Below are positions 16,438 through 24,223 of a stretch of DNA of 64,000 bases, one piece after another. The translations under genes and the position numbers were made by a program. The stretch is from the NCBI RefSeq assembly GCF_003030305.1, contig NZ_CP023676.1:1116001-1180000 (forward strand), read 5' to 3'. The notes beneath the pieces are model-generated. The model saw nothing but the letters and a program-made list of their open reading frames with translations. It did no database searches and was not told the origin of the DNA. Each line of letters opens with the position of its first letter. The stretch's first letter is position 1. Source of the DNA: Cutibacterium acnes. Lineage in GTDB: Bacteria > Actinomycetota > Actinomycetes > Propionibacteriales > Propionibacteriaceae.

Positions 16438-18342
16438 GTGACAGCGGTAGGTCCTAAGATGCCACGTATGGCTCTTCTCGACGACATCGGCTGTCCCGAC
16501 GACGTGAGGAAACTCACCACTAAGCAGGCCGAGGATCTCGCCGAGGAAATTCGTGCCTTCCTTATCGACAAAGTATCGCGTACCGGTGGTCACCTCGGGC
16601 CGAATCTCGGCGTCGTTGAGTTGACGATCGCCTTGCACCGGGTGTTCGACTCACCCCACGACCCCATCATCTTTGACACCGGTCACCAGAGCTACGTCCA
16701 TAAGATCCTTACCGGGCGCGCGAACGGTTTTGAGAAGCTGCGCCAGCGTGGGGGACTTTCCGGGTATCCCAGTCGCGCGGAATCTGTCCATGATTGGGTG
16801 GAAAACTCCCACGCTTCGGCCTCGTTGTCTTGGGCCGAGGGCATGGCCAAGGGATTTCTTTCTCAGGGCGAGGATCGCACCGTCGTCGCCGTCATTGGTG
16901 ACGGAGCGTTGACGGGTGGAATGGCATGGGAGGCGCTGAACTCCATCGCCGACCAGCAGGGCCTTCGTCTAGTCATTGTCGTTAACGACAATGGCCGTTC
17001 CTACACCCCGACAGTGGGGGGTTTGGCGAACCAACTTGCCATTATCCGCACTGATCCTCACTACGAGGAAGCTCTCGACCGGATGAAGCGGCATGTCACC
17101 GACAAGCCACTCGGCAAGCAGGTTTTCGGTCTCATGCATGCCGCTAAGGCCGGTGTTAAAGACGCCCTCATCGGCAATGGGATTTTCTCCGATTTGGGTA
17201 TCAAGTACCTCGGCCCGGTTGATGGCCACGATGTCCTCTCTGTCGAACGAGCCCTCGAGCTTGCTAAGCGCTATGGGCATCCCGTCATCGTCCATGTCAT
17301 GACGACCAAGGGCAAGGGATTTGCTGCTGCTGAGGCTAATGAGGAGGATCATTTTCACGCTGTCGGAAGGATTGACCCAGTCACTGGTGCATCTCTTAAG
17401 GCTTCCGGTGGTGCTTCGTGGACCCAGGCTTTTGCTGGCGCCATGGTTGAGTTGGGGGAGAGGCGCCCCGATATTGTCGGGGTGACCGCCGCCATGCTTC
17501 ACCCCGTCGGTCTCGCACCGTTCGCAGCCCGACACCCGGATCGGGTTCTCGATGTCGGTATCGCCGAGCAGCATGCGGTGACATCTGCTGCTGGCATGGC
17601 CGCCGCAGGGTTACACCCCGTTGTGGCTCTCTACTCGACCTTCCTTAATCGTGCTTTTGACCAGCTCCTTATGGATGCCGGGTTGCACCATGCGGGTGTG
17701 ACTATCGTGCTGGATCGGGCTGGTATCACAGGTACTGACGGCGCATCTCACAACGGTATGTGGGATATGGCTATGTGCGGGATTGTTCCTGGTCTGATGC
17801 TGTCGGCCCCACGTGACCGTCAGCACCTCGTGTCCGTGCTCAATGAAGCCGTCGACATTGACGACCGTCCTACAGTCATCCGGTATTCCAAGGACCCCAT
17901 ACCTGACGACATCCGCATTGTGACCTCCCATGACGGTCTCGACGTGTTGTGTGATGGTCCTGAGGATGGGATTCTTCTCGTCGCCCACGGTCAGCTTTGT
18001 GCAGAGGCTCTCGCTGCAGTAGATCAACTCGACTCCCCGGTTCGCGTCGTCAGCCCCAGGTGGTCTCTCCCCGTGTGTGGCGGGCTTATTGAGGAAGCTG
18101 CAAGAGCTCGCGCAGTCGTTAGTGTTGAAGACGGGCTAGTCGTTTCCGGGCTCGGATCTCATTTGGCTGATGCGTTGTCGCAGCAGGGTATGTGGCGACC
18201 GATACGTAGCCTCGGCATTCCGCAGCGCTACCTCGATCACGACTCGCGTTCGGCAATCATGGCTGAGCTTGGTTTAGATTCTCGAGGTATCGCTGATGCC
18301 GTCAGCCAACTGGTTGCCCAACTTGATGGTGAGTACTCGTGA
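16438..18342 (+). CDS. dxs: 1-deoxy-D-xylulose-5-phosphate synthase
   Basis: Thiamine-diphosphate enzyme joining pyruvate and glyceraldehyde-3-phosphate, the first step of the MEP isoprenoid pathway. The TPP-binding GDGALTGGMAWEALN...VVNDN motif, GGHLGPNLGVVELTIALHRV and the transketolase-type DRAGITGTDGASHNGMWD are all present, and the length is normal. I chose GTG 16438 because AAGGAGG stands at ideal distance. Alternatives are GTG 16399 (also with a GAAGGAG) and ATG 16459 or 16468, the last giving the family-typical MALLDDIG start. It ends 15 bp from the convergent rnd reading frame, as dxs/rnd neighbours do in other actinobacteria. Confidence 0.93.
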   Translation: MTAVGPKMPRMALLDDIGCPDDVRKLTTKQAEDLAEEIRAFLIDKVSRTGGHLGPNLGVVELTIALHRVFDSPHDPIIFDTGHQSYVHKILTGRANGFEKLRQRGGLSGYPSRAESVHDWVENSHASASLSWAEGMAKGFLSQGEDRTVVAVIGDGALTGGMAWEALNSIADQQGLRLVIVVNDNGRSYTPTVGGLANQLAIIRTDPHYEEALDRMKRHVTDKPLGKQVFGLMHAAKAGVKDALIGNGIFSDLGIKYLGPVDGHDVLSVERALELAKRYGHPVIVHVMTTKGKGFAAAEANEEDHFHAVGRIDPVTGASLKASGGASWTQAFAGAMVELGERRPDIVGVTAAMLHPVGLAPFAARHPDRVLDVGIAEQHAVTSAAGMAAAGLHPVVALYSTFLNRAFDQLLMDAGLHHAGVTIVLDRAGITGTDGASHNGMWDMAMCGIVPGLMLSAPRDRQHLVSVLNEAVDIDDRPTVIRYSKDPIPDDIRIVTSHDGLDVLCDGPEDGILLVAHGQLCAEALAAVDQLDSPVRVVSPRWSLPVCGGLIEEAARARAVVSVEDGLVVSGLGSHLADALSQQGMWRPIRSLGIPQRYLDHDSRSAIMAELGLDSRGIADAVSQLVAQLDGEYS

Positions 18343-18357
18343 AGGGGATGCCGGGAT

Positions 18358-19595
18358 TCACAGCGTGGCCATAACCGCGCTTAGCGGCCCCGAGAGAATC
18401 TCCCGTTGCCACGGCCGTGCGCCGAGCCCCTCCAGGAAAACGTCAACCCCCTCGACTGAACAATCCTCAGGCGGTTGCCATGCAAAATGCCTCAGCCATG
18501 TTGGGGTGCAGAGGTTTTCGGGTGGGACGTCATGGTCGGCGGCCACGTCGTTGACGGCTGGTCTTACGGCTGCCCACCGTGCGGCTTCCTCCGGATGATG
18601 GCGCTCCCACGACCGGGGGTGGGGGATGCCTGAGGATGGCTCCCGCAACGGCGGATACTTCGTCGGTGACACGCTTCGTGCGTGGTTGATGGCCTCGGCC
18701 CAGGTTGGCGGTACTTTTTCGCCCGTCCTCGATGAAATCCCCTGATGGCAAGAACTGTTTCGACGTCAACGTTGCCAGTGCGGTCGCAGTGACGAGCCGC
18801 GGCGACCAAGGCTTCGTCACGGAGCAGACGTCCGGGCATAATATCGAGGTCATGGGCGAGGTTCTCTCGTGCTAGCCACAGATCGTGCGCTAATTGCAGT
18901 CCAGCCCGACTGTGAATATCACCGATATGGCTAAGCTTGCGCCAGCGCTTCGGATCGATTCCTGGTTCCTCGCTCGGCAAGTCCGCTGCTACCTCGACAA
19001 GATGGGCAAATTCCTGACGAGCCCATTCTTCTTTTCCAGCTTCATGAAGATCGCTAAGGATCTTTTCCCTGAGGTCGTTGAGGAGTTCGACGTCAAGGGC
19101 CGCGTACACCTGCCAATCGCGGGGGAGGGGTCGACGCGACCAATCAGAGGCGGAGTGCTCCTTAAGTAGGGTCACTCCGCAGTAACGCTCGACCATCGGG
19201 CCCAGGCTGACCCTCGGCAGGTTGAGAAGACGACCTGCCAGTTCAGTGTCGAAGAGGTCATCAGGACGCAGGCCGTCCATGGCAAGGCAGGGCATGTCCT
19301 GCGTGGCGGCGTGAAGAATCCACTGGGTTCCAGCCAGCGCCTTGGCGAGAGGCTTGAGGCCGACGGCTCCACCGAGAGCGAGGGGATCGACGAGGTGTGT
19401 GCCCGATCCGTCTCGGCGTAGCTGGATGAGGCAAGCCCGGGGGCTATAGCGAAACCCGTGGGCTCGTTCAGTGTCGATCGCAATCGGACCATGCCCGTTA
19501 CTGAGGGCCCGACAGGTGTGCGTGAGACTGTCGGGAGTGTTGACGACCGGCGGCACTCCCTCGCGAGGTTCAGCAAGGATAGGGAGGTCGCTCAC
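18358..19595 (-). pseudogene. rnd: Ribonuclease D, frameshifted (HRDC region out of frame)
   Basis: The N-terminal 3'-5' exonuclease domain is intact: PIAIDTERAHGFRYSPRACLIQLRR, WILHAATQDMPCLA, LFDTELAGRLLNLPRVSLG and YAALDVELL give the DEDD-type acidic residues. An HRDC-like domain follows to about residue 295. The reading frame then leaves homology at a run of five A (T5 at 18715-18719 on the plus strand) and continues as junk to 18564. In the next frame the missing C-terminus is present to 18358 (PPLREPSSGIPHPRSWERH ... WLRHFAWQPPED). One extra A would restore a 412-residue protein. It may be a real mutation, phase variation or a sequencing error. The start overlaps the DUF3000 stop by four bases. 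Confidence 0.85.
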
Positions 19596-20173
19596 GCGAA
19601 TTCGGCCCGTCGGGGAGAGATGGCGGCAATGTCGTCGGGAATGGGAGAGACCCCGCAGGAGAGCAGGCAGAGGTCACTCCATGATCCCAAATGGGAATCG
19701 ACGTCTTCGGCGGTTGAGAAAGTTGGTGTCCACGAGGCACGCAGCTCGATGTGGTTGGACTCAGGGTCTGCAGCGAGCTGTCCGAAGGGCCGGCTCACAA
19801 CTGAGGTGACGGTACCGGCTTCGGCATGGTAGACGGCGTGGTGAGATTCCAAAGAATCCGTAAGCCATGACCACGCGACGCGGCCCACTAGTGGGTCAGA
19901 AGCCATTGACGGATCAACATCGGCTCGGATCATGGCGACGAAACGGCTGGTGCCTTGCCAGGCTTCAGAACCGGAAGGATCGTGCAACAGGATGAGACGC
20001 CCGCTGCCGAGTTCGTCTTCCCTGATCGCGACCGAACCTTCAATTGCTACCGAGAACGGCGAGATGCGGGTAGGAGCGGGGATCTCATGGACCTCGAGCT
20101 TGTCAGACCACGAATAGCCGAGGATCCGGGAACGCAACTCGTCAAAAACCACGGGATACATCTGCCGAATCAC
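19592..20173 (-). CDS. DUF3000 family protein
   Basis: A 193-residue actinobacterial protein of unknown function. Conserved features are APTRISPFSVAIEGSV, GRLILLHDPSGSEAWQGTSRFVAMIRADVD, DPLVGRVAWSWLTDSLE and the AGTVTSVVSRPFG...IELRASWTP block typical of DUF3000. It is the upstream partner of rnd with a 4-bp ATGA overlap, the usual arrangement for this family, so the two are co-transcribed. About 106 bp separate it from msrB. Confidence 0.82.
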   Translation of the reverse strand: MIRQMYPVVFDELRSRILGYSWSDKLEVHEIPAPTRISPFSVAIEGSVAIREDELGSGRLILLHDPSGSEAWQGTSRFVAMIRADVDPSMASDPLVGRVAWSWLTDSLESHHAVYHAEAGTVTSVVSRPFGQLAADPESNHIELRASWTPTFSTAEDVDSHLGSWSDLCLLSCGVSPIPDDIAAISPRRAEFA

Positions 20174-20279
20174 CCTTTCAGGCTATGGGGGCTGACACCT
20201 GCGACGCCCTCTCGACGCGCCGCGTGCTGCGGATCTATGCGGTTGAGGTTGAGGGTTTCGGTCTGCAACCGCGGTACCA

Positions 20280-20726
20280 TCACGTGGTCTCGTCGGTTGG
20301 TACCAGGTCCAAACAGATGGAGTTAATGCAATACCTCAAGTCAGTGGGGGTGTCGAAACCTTCGCCTGCAAACACGTGGCCGAGGTGGGAATCACACTGG
20401 GCACACCTCACTTCGGTGCGTGGGCGACCAGGAAGAGACTCATCGTTGAGGTACCGCACCCGGTCCTCAGCCAGCGGCGCATAGAAAGATGGCCAACCAC
20501 AGCTGGAGTGAAACTTCTGGGTAGAGCGGAACAACTCGGCTCCACATGCACGGCAGCGATACACGCCCTCGGTGGTGGTATCGGTGTATTCGCCGACAAA
20601 GGGAGCCTCGGTCCCCGCTTCGCGCAACACGTAGTATTCCTCGTCGCTTAGACGCTCGTGCCACTGTTCAGGGGTGAGCACGAGGTGAGGCTGTAGGTCG
20701 TATGTCGCGGTGTGTTCGTGGTCCAT
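20280..20726 (-). CDS. msrB: Peptide-methionine (R)-S-oxide reductase
   Basis: Reduces methionine-R-sulfoxide in oxidised proteins. A 148-residue single-domain MsrB with zinc cysteines in YRCRACGAELF and VRCAQCDSHLGHVF, the SSCGWPSF motif, and the catalytic Cys in LRYCINSICLDL. The start ATG has GGAGGG upstream. It is divergent from a 17-codon relic of ppk2. The first ~32 codons have a diverged, truncated second copy at 25833-25931, also divergent from ppk2, so this intact gene belongs to a duplicated unit. Confidence 0.94.
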   Translation of the reverse strand: MDHEHTATYDLQPHLVLTPEQWHERLSDEEYYVLREAGTEAPFVGEYTDTTTEGVYRCRACGAELFRSTQKFHSSCGWPSFYAPLAEDRVRYLNDESLPGRPRTEVRCAQCDSHLGHVFAGEGFDTPTDLRYCINSICLDLVPTDETT

Positions 20727-20850
20727 ATTCCCTCCGATGGCATGTGCCGCGTGTTCCGTGTTCAGTGAAACGGCGAGGGACTTGTCGGCATTCCTGAGTT
20801 ACCGGATTGCGGCGAGACCGGGAAGTAGTAATCGAGAAAGGATGAGACTC

Positions 20851-20946
20851 ATGACCGACGGCCTTCCCCAGCTGTCCGACGTGCTACGGCGCTTGGGCCA
20901 GGAGCTCACCAGGCGGTCAGTTGGAGTGGAGCTCAGGTGGGTGGGG
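20851..20946 (+). pseudogene. ppk2 relic (5' codons fused to 3' flank, body deleted)
   Basis: ATG at 20851 begins MTDGLPQLSDVLRR, matching MADNFPQLSDVLRC of intact ppk2 at 26076. From 20826 to 20885, 48 of 60 bases match 26051-26110 by hand alignment, including the ribosome site. About 30 bp later the sequence (20911-20946) matches the region after the ppk2 stop (26959-26994) at 29 of 36 bases. The catalytic body, some 800 bp, is missing. A 54-residue reading frame to 21012 remains but has no recognisable domain. The upstream 38 bp (20733-20770) also match 25943-25980 at 32 of 38, all six differences being transitions. Confidence 0.8.
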
Positions 20947-21690
20947 TGGGCTGTCGGTGGGTTGTGGGACCAGCCCCATTGCTGCCGAGCAGTAGCGTTC
21001 GAAGGCGAGTGAGGCAAGTACTGGGTCGTCTCCCAACGGCGCGGCAACAACCTCGGCGCCGGCGTGCAAAGCCCGGCGAGTATGAATGCGGAAATTCTCG
21101 TCGTCGCAAATCCACAGGCTTCCCACTGCGATATGACGGCGCCCTTCCTGTCGCAGGCGGGCGACGACCTCCTCGACCGCAGTAGCCCCACCACGATTGG
21201 TGGCGATGCGGACCGGAAGGTGATGATGCTGGGACCACAGCCGGGTCAGCTTGGACAGCATTGCCGCGCCACGTAAATCGCCGCCATCAGGGGAAGACAA
21301 TACGAGTGAGTCCAGCTCCTGGGCATGGACGCGATGAGCTGCCAGACGCAATCGCGCATCGACGAGGTTGAGCAGCACCGGTGCTGGTCCGGTGGGGCGG
21401 GCCACCTTGATGGCAAGGTCCGGGTGGCTGCGATGCAATTCTGCGGCGTGTTGGACAACTTGTGGGGGATTGGAGTGCAGGTGGGTGGCATTGACGGGCA
21501 CCAGGACCAGTTCACGCCAGGAAAGCTTGATCCGAGGTGCCTTGTACTGCCCGGCAGCTGGGACGAAGCTCACCGTAGACTCGATGTGGGGATGGAGGTG
21601 TGACATCCGCTGGCGTAACCTCTGGCCGATGAGATTGGCGGAGGTTTCGGATAAGGCCGGGAGGACGAGATCGAGTACTGGCGCTGCCAT
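20917..21690 (-). CDS. CbiX/sirohydrochlorin chelatase-like protein
   Basis: A 257-residue protein related to actinobacterial sirohydrochlorin chelatases. The second half is clearest: LDSLVLSSPDGGD, VRIATNRGGATAVEEVVARL, GRRHIAVGSLWI and AGAEVVAAPLGDDPVLASLAFERY. The first half has LVLVPVNATHLHSN in place of the usual metal-binding VPL..GYH segment and lacks the N-terminal AHGSR motif, so cobalt or iron chelation is doubtful. ATG 21690 has AAGGAAGGGAG upstream; an earlier in-frame ATG at 21744 is less likely. The last ~10 residues (SPPHPPELHSN) are encoded by sequence derived from the ppk2 3' flank, so the C-terminus is of recent origin. Confidence 0.6.
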   Translation of the reverse strand: MAAPVLDLVLPALSETSANLIGQRLRQRMSHLHPHIESTVSFVPAAGQYKAPRIKLSWRELVLVPVNATHLHSNPPQVVQHAAELHRSHPDLAIKVARPTGPAPVLLNLVDARLRLAAHRVHAQELDSLVLSSPDGGDLRGAAMLSKLTRLWSQHHHLPVRIATNRGGATAVEEVVARLRQEGRRHIAVGSLWICDDENFRIHTRRALHAGAEVVAAPLGDDPVLASLAFERYCSAAMGLVPQPTDSPPHPPELHSN

Positions 21691-21902
21691 CGGACTGCTC
21701 CCTTCCTTCCGGTCCTTGAGGGTGACAAATCCTCCATTTTGCATTCAGCCTATCGAAGTGACGCTTTCAATTTGCCTGAAGTATCGCTGTGAACCGGTGT
21801 GCACGTCTTCGACGGCTGTTGAGGACGGATGGGAGGATCTCCAGTTGCCACGCTGGTCGGGTCGGGGGTGACAAATGATAGATCGCCTTGTTGCTGATCA
21901 AT

Positions 21903-21940
21903 GTGGGCGACGTCAGGTTTGAACCTGCGACCTCTGTCGT
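21903..21940 (-). repeat. tRNA-Val 3'-end relic
   Basis: A 38-bp stretch matches the 3' end of tRNA-Val(GAC) (27039-27076) at 32 of 38 positions in the same orientation, covering the T-arm and 3' acceptor strand. The TTTGAAC core of the T-loop is intact. The D-arm and anticodon arm are not recognisable. A GTGACAAAT stretch 35 bp before it resembles the sequence between ppk2 and the real tRNA. It is not a functional tRNA. It could be decay of a duplicated tRNA, or an attachment-site-like remnant. Confidence 0.7.
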
Positions 21941-21953
21941 CTACCTCGGCTCG

Positions 21954-22655
21954 TCAGGCGGATTTACCGCTGTCGTCGGTATCAGCGTCACCGCGTTCCT
22001 CAAGCTCGTTGAGGTAATTATAGACGGTGAACCGCGAGACCTTCAGTCTGTTCGCAGTCGCCTCGATGCTGTCTTTGAGCAGAAAGAAGCCGCGACGGCG
22101 CAGTTCGTCGACTACGCGGAGCTTGTGATCTTTACGCATGAGGCTGACCGGCACGCCAACCTGATCAATTGCTTCGCGCATCAACCCGGTTGCTACCTGT
22201 TTGATGTCACGTGGTGGGTCTTGGTGGTGGGGAATCTGGGGGGCCGGGGTCTCCCCAGGCCAAGGCCCGCCGTGCAGGATCGCGGCGGTCATGTCATGGA
22301 CTCCCTGCCAGACAGAGACATCGGTGTTTGTGCATAAGGCGGCGAACGGGCCGTCAGCGTCCTCGATGAGGATGGTGGAAGAGCGCAGGGCCCGCCCTTC
22401 GGGGGACGTGCTTTCGTAACCGATCCGGGTCTGCATAGTTCCTTCGCGCCATGCGCGCAGTAGCGCTTCGGTTGCGGGGTCGCCGATGTTACGACTGGTG
22501 AGGTGACCAGAGATGGCCACGATGCTGTTGGGCATTTTCGACAGGTCGTGCAGTACGACTTCGCTGCTGCCGATGAGGGATCGTTTGAGAGGATCGACGA
22601 GACCGGCTAGTGCGGTGATCATCGCTTCCCGAGAAGCTCTTGACATGTGATTCAT
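21954..22655 (-). CDS. YheO-like PAS/HTH transcriptional regulator
   Basis: A 233-residue regulator. The N-terminal YheO-type PAS domain includes LKRSLIGSSEVVLHDLSKMPNSIVAISGHLTSR and GPFAALCTNTDVS. The C-terminal HTH includes GVPVSLMRKDHKLRVVDELRRRGFFLLKDSIEATANRLKVSRFTVYNYL. Relatives (DauR, YheO) control amino acid catabolism and sense small ligands. It is divergent from tnaA with a 187-bp intergenic region containing repeated CCGTTGA elements, so it is the obvious candidate regulator of the tryptophanase-permease operon. The stop lies 13 bp from the tRNA-Val relic. Confidence 0.85.
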   Translation of the reverse strand: MNHMSRASREAMITALAGLVDPLKRSLIGSSEVVLHDLSKMPNSIVAISGHLTSRNIGDPATEALLRAWREGTMQTRIGYESTSPEGRALRSSTILIEDADGPFAALCTNTDVSVWQGVHDMTAAILHGGPWPGETPAPQIPHHQDPPRDIKQVATGLMREAIDQVGVPVSLMRKDHKLRVVDELRRRGFFLLKDSIEATANRLKVSRFTVYNYLNELEERGDADTDDSGKSA

Positions 22656-22770
22656 AGGGTCTCCGAGGTGAGGATGGGCAGCCGGGGATGTGGCGCGGTG
22701 GTACTCGGATGCGTGATCAAGTTCAACAAACCGTTGACACGTATGATGCGAGGTGAGAGGATTGCAAAAT

Positions 22771-22789
22771 CCGTTGAGGGAATCAACGG
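22771..22789. promoter_or_regulatory. Candidate operator upstream of tnaA
   Basis: CCGTTGA and TCAACGG form a perfect 7-bp inverted repeat with a 5-bp spacer, 54 bp before tnaA. Further half-sites occur nearby: ACCGTTGACA at 22730-22739, which also reads as a -35-like TTGACA, and TCAAC/CCGTTC around 22797-22809. The arrangement fits a dimeric regulator site, most simply for the divergent YheO-like protein. Confidence 0.5.
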
Positions 22790-22842
22790 AAATTGGTCAA
22801 CATCCGTTCAGCAGGTATTACAGACCCACGAAGGAGTGTGCA

Positions 22843-24219
22843 ATGAAGTACATCCCCGAACCGTTTAAGATCAAGATGGTCGAACCGATTGCGATGACCT
22901 CCCGGGAGGAGCGCGCCAACATCCTCGCACGGGCACGTTACAACATGTTCGGCCTACCCGCCGAGTCCGTCTACATCGACCTGCTCACCGATTCCGGTAC
23001 CGGCGCGATGAGTGATGCCCAGTGGGCGGCCGTGATGCGCGGTGACGAGGCGTACTCCGGTGGGCGCAGTTATATGCACCTCATGGACGTTGCCGGCAGT
23101 ATCTTTGGTTACAGCTACATTCAGCCGGTGCATCAAGGCCGTGCTGCGGAAAAAGTGCTCATGCCGCTATTGGTCTCTCGTCCCGGCCAGCTCGTGGTGG
23201 CGAACACCTTCTTCGACACCACACGTGCCCACGTCGGCCTTGCCGGTGGGCGTCCGGTCGACAATGTCTGCTCGGAGGGTTTGGATTCGGCCAAAGTAGC
23301 CCCGTTCAAGGGCAACATGGATGTCGCGGGCCTGGAGAAACTCATTGCTGAGCACGGGGACGACATTGCTGCGATCGTCATGACCGTGACCAACAACTCG
23401 GTCGGCGGTCAGCCGGTTTCTCTGCAGAACATGCGAGAGACCTACGAGGTGGCTCACAAGTACGCAATTCCAGTCTGTCTTGACGCTGCTCGCTATGCCG
23501 AGAACGCCTATTTCATCCATGAGCGCGAGGAGGGATGTCAGGACCGTTCGTTACGCGATATCGTCGCGGAGATGTTCCGCTACGGCGACATGTTCGTGAT
23601 GAGCGCGAAGAAGGACGCCATCGTCAACATGGGTGGTTTGCTCGGCGTCCGCGAAGATGGCGAACTAGCTGAGAAGGTCAAGAGCAACGTCATCTCCTTT
23701 GAGGGCTACCTTACCTACGGGGGATTGGCAGGTCGCGACTTGGAAGCGTTGGCCGTTGGCCTCGAGGAGGGACTCGACATGGACTGGCAGCGGTACCGTG
23801 TCGGCCAAATCCAATACCTTGGCGACCAGCTCGAGGAGGCTGGCGTGCCTTTCCAGAGCCCTGTTGGCGGTCATGCAGTATTCATCGACGCCGGTCGCAT
23901 GCTGCCGCATTTGGAGTGGAAACAGTACCCAGGGCACGCGCTCGCTACCCAACTGTACTTGGATGCAGGAATTCGATCCTGCGACATCGGTTCTTACCTT
24001 ATGGACCGGGACCCCGTTACCCAGGAGGAGCAACAGGCGCCCTTCGAGTTCACTCGGCTAGCAGTGCCGCGACGGGTCTACACCCAGTCTCACATGGACG
24101 TCGTCGCCGAGGCCGTTACCAAGATTGCCCGGGAGCCTGAAAAAGTACCCGGATACCGCATTACATGGGAGCCTCCGGTCTTGCGCCATTTCACAAGTCG
24201 ACTCGAACCAATTCGGTGA
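22843..24219 (+). CDS. tnaA: Tryptophanase (tryptophan indole-lyase)
   Basis: PLP enzyme splitting L-tryptophan to indole, pyruvate and ammonia. At 458 residues it matches the beta-eliminating lyase family: [34 protein letters not shown], and the PLP lysine in [13 protein letters not shown]. Residues that separate tryptophanase from tyrosine phenol-lyase favour tryptophanase. FFDTT has Asp where phenol-lyase has Thr. DIGSYL has Ile where phenol-lyase has the phenol-binding Arg. VLRHFTSRL has His where phenol-lyase has Phe. The ATG at 22843 has AAGGAG upstream. A permease gene follows 4 bp later. It sits in a module bracketed by duplicated flanks, suggesting acquisition. Confidence 0.93.
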   Translation: MKYIPEPFKIKMVEPIAMTSREERANILARARYNMFGLPAESVYIDLLTDSGTGAMSDAQWAAVMRGDEAYSGGRSYMHLMDVAGSIFGYSYIQPVHQGRAAEKVLMPLLVSRPGQLVVANTFFDTTRAHVGLAGGRPVDNVCSEGLDSAKVAPFKGNMDVAGLEKLIAEHGDDIAAIVMTVTNNSVGGQPVSLQNMRETYEVAHKYAIPVCLDAARYAENAYFIHEREEGCQDRSLRDIVAEMFRYGDMFVMSAKKDAIVNMGGLLGVREDGELAEKVKSNVISFEGYLTYGGLAGRDLEALAVGLEEGLDMDWQRYRVGQIQYLGDQLEEAGVPFQSPVGGHAVFIDAGRMLPHLEWKQYPGHALATQLYLDAGIRSCDIGSYLMDRDPVTQEEQQAPFEFTRLAVPRRVYTQSHMDVVAEAVTKIAREPEKVPGYRITWEPPVLRHFTSRLEPIR

Positions 24220-24223
24220 TGAG

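Noticed and set aside
18711-18725. Programmed -1 frameshift in rnd
   Set aside because: The context GCG AAA AAG has only five A preceded by G, so slippage would give a first-position mismatch; it is not a standard heptamer, and no downstream structure was evident.
22743-22868. TnaC-like leader peptide upstream of tnaA
   Set aside because: A short frame with one Trp exists and overlaps the tnaA start, but it has no ribosome site and lacks the TnaC residue pattern ending in Pro-stop.
22843-24219. Tyrosine phenol-lyase instead of tryptophanase
   Set aside because: The substrate-discriminating Thr, Arg and Phe of phenol-lyase are replaced by the tryptophanase residues Asp, Ile and His.
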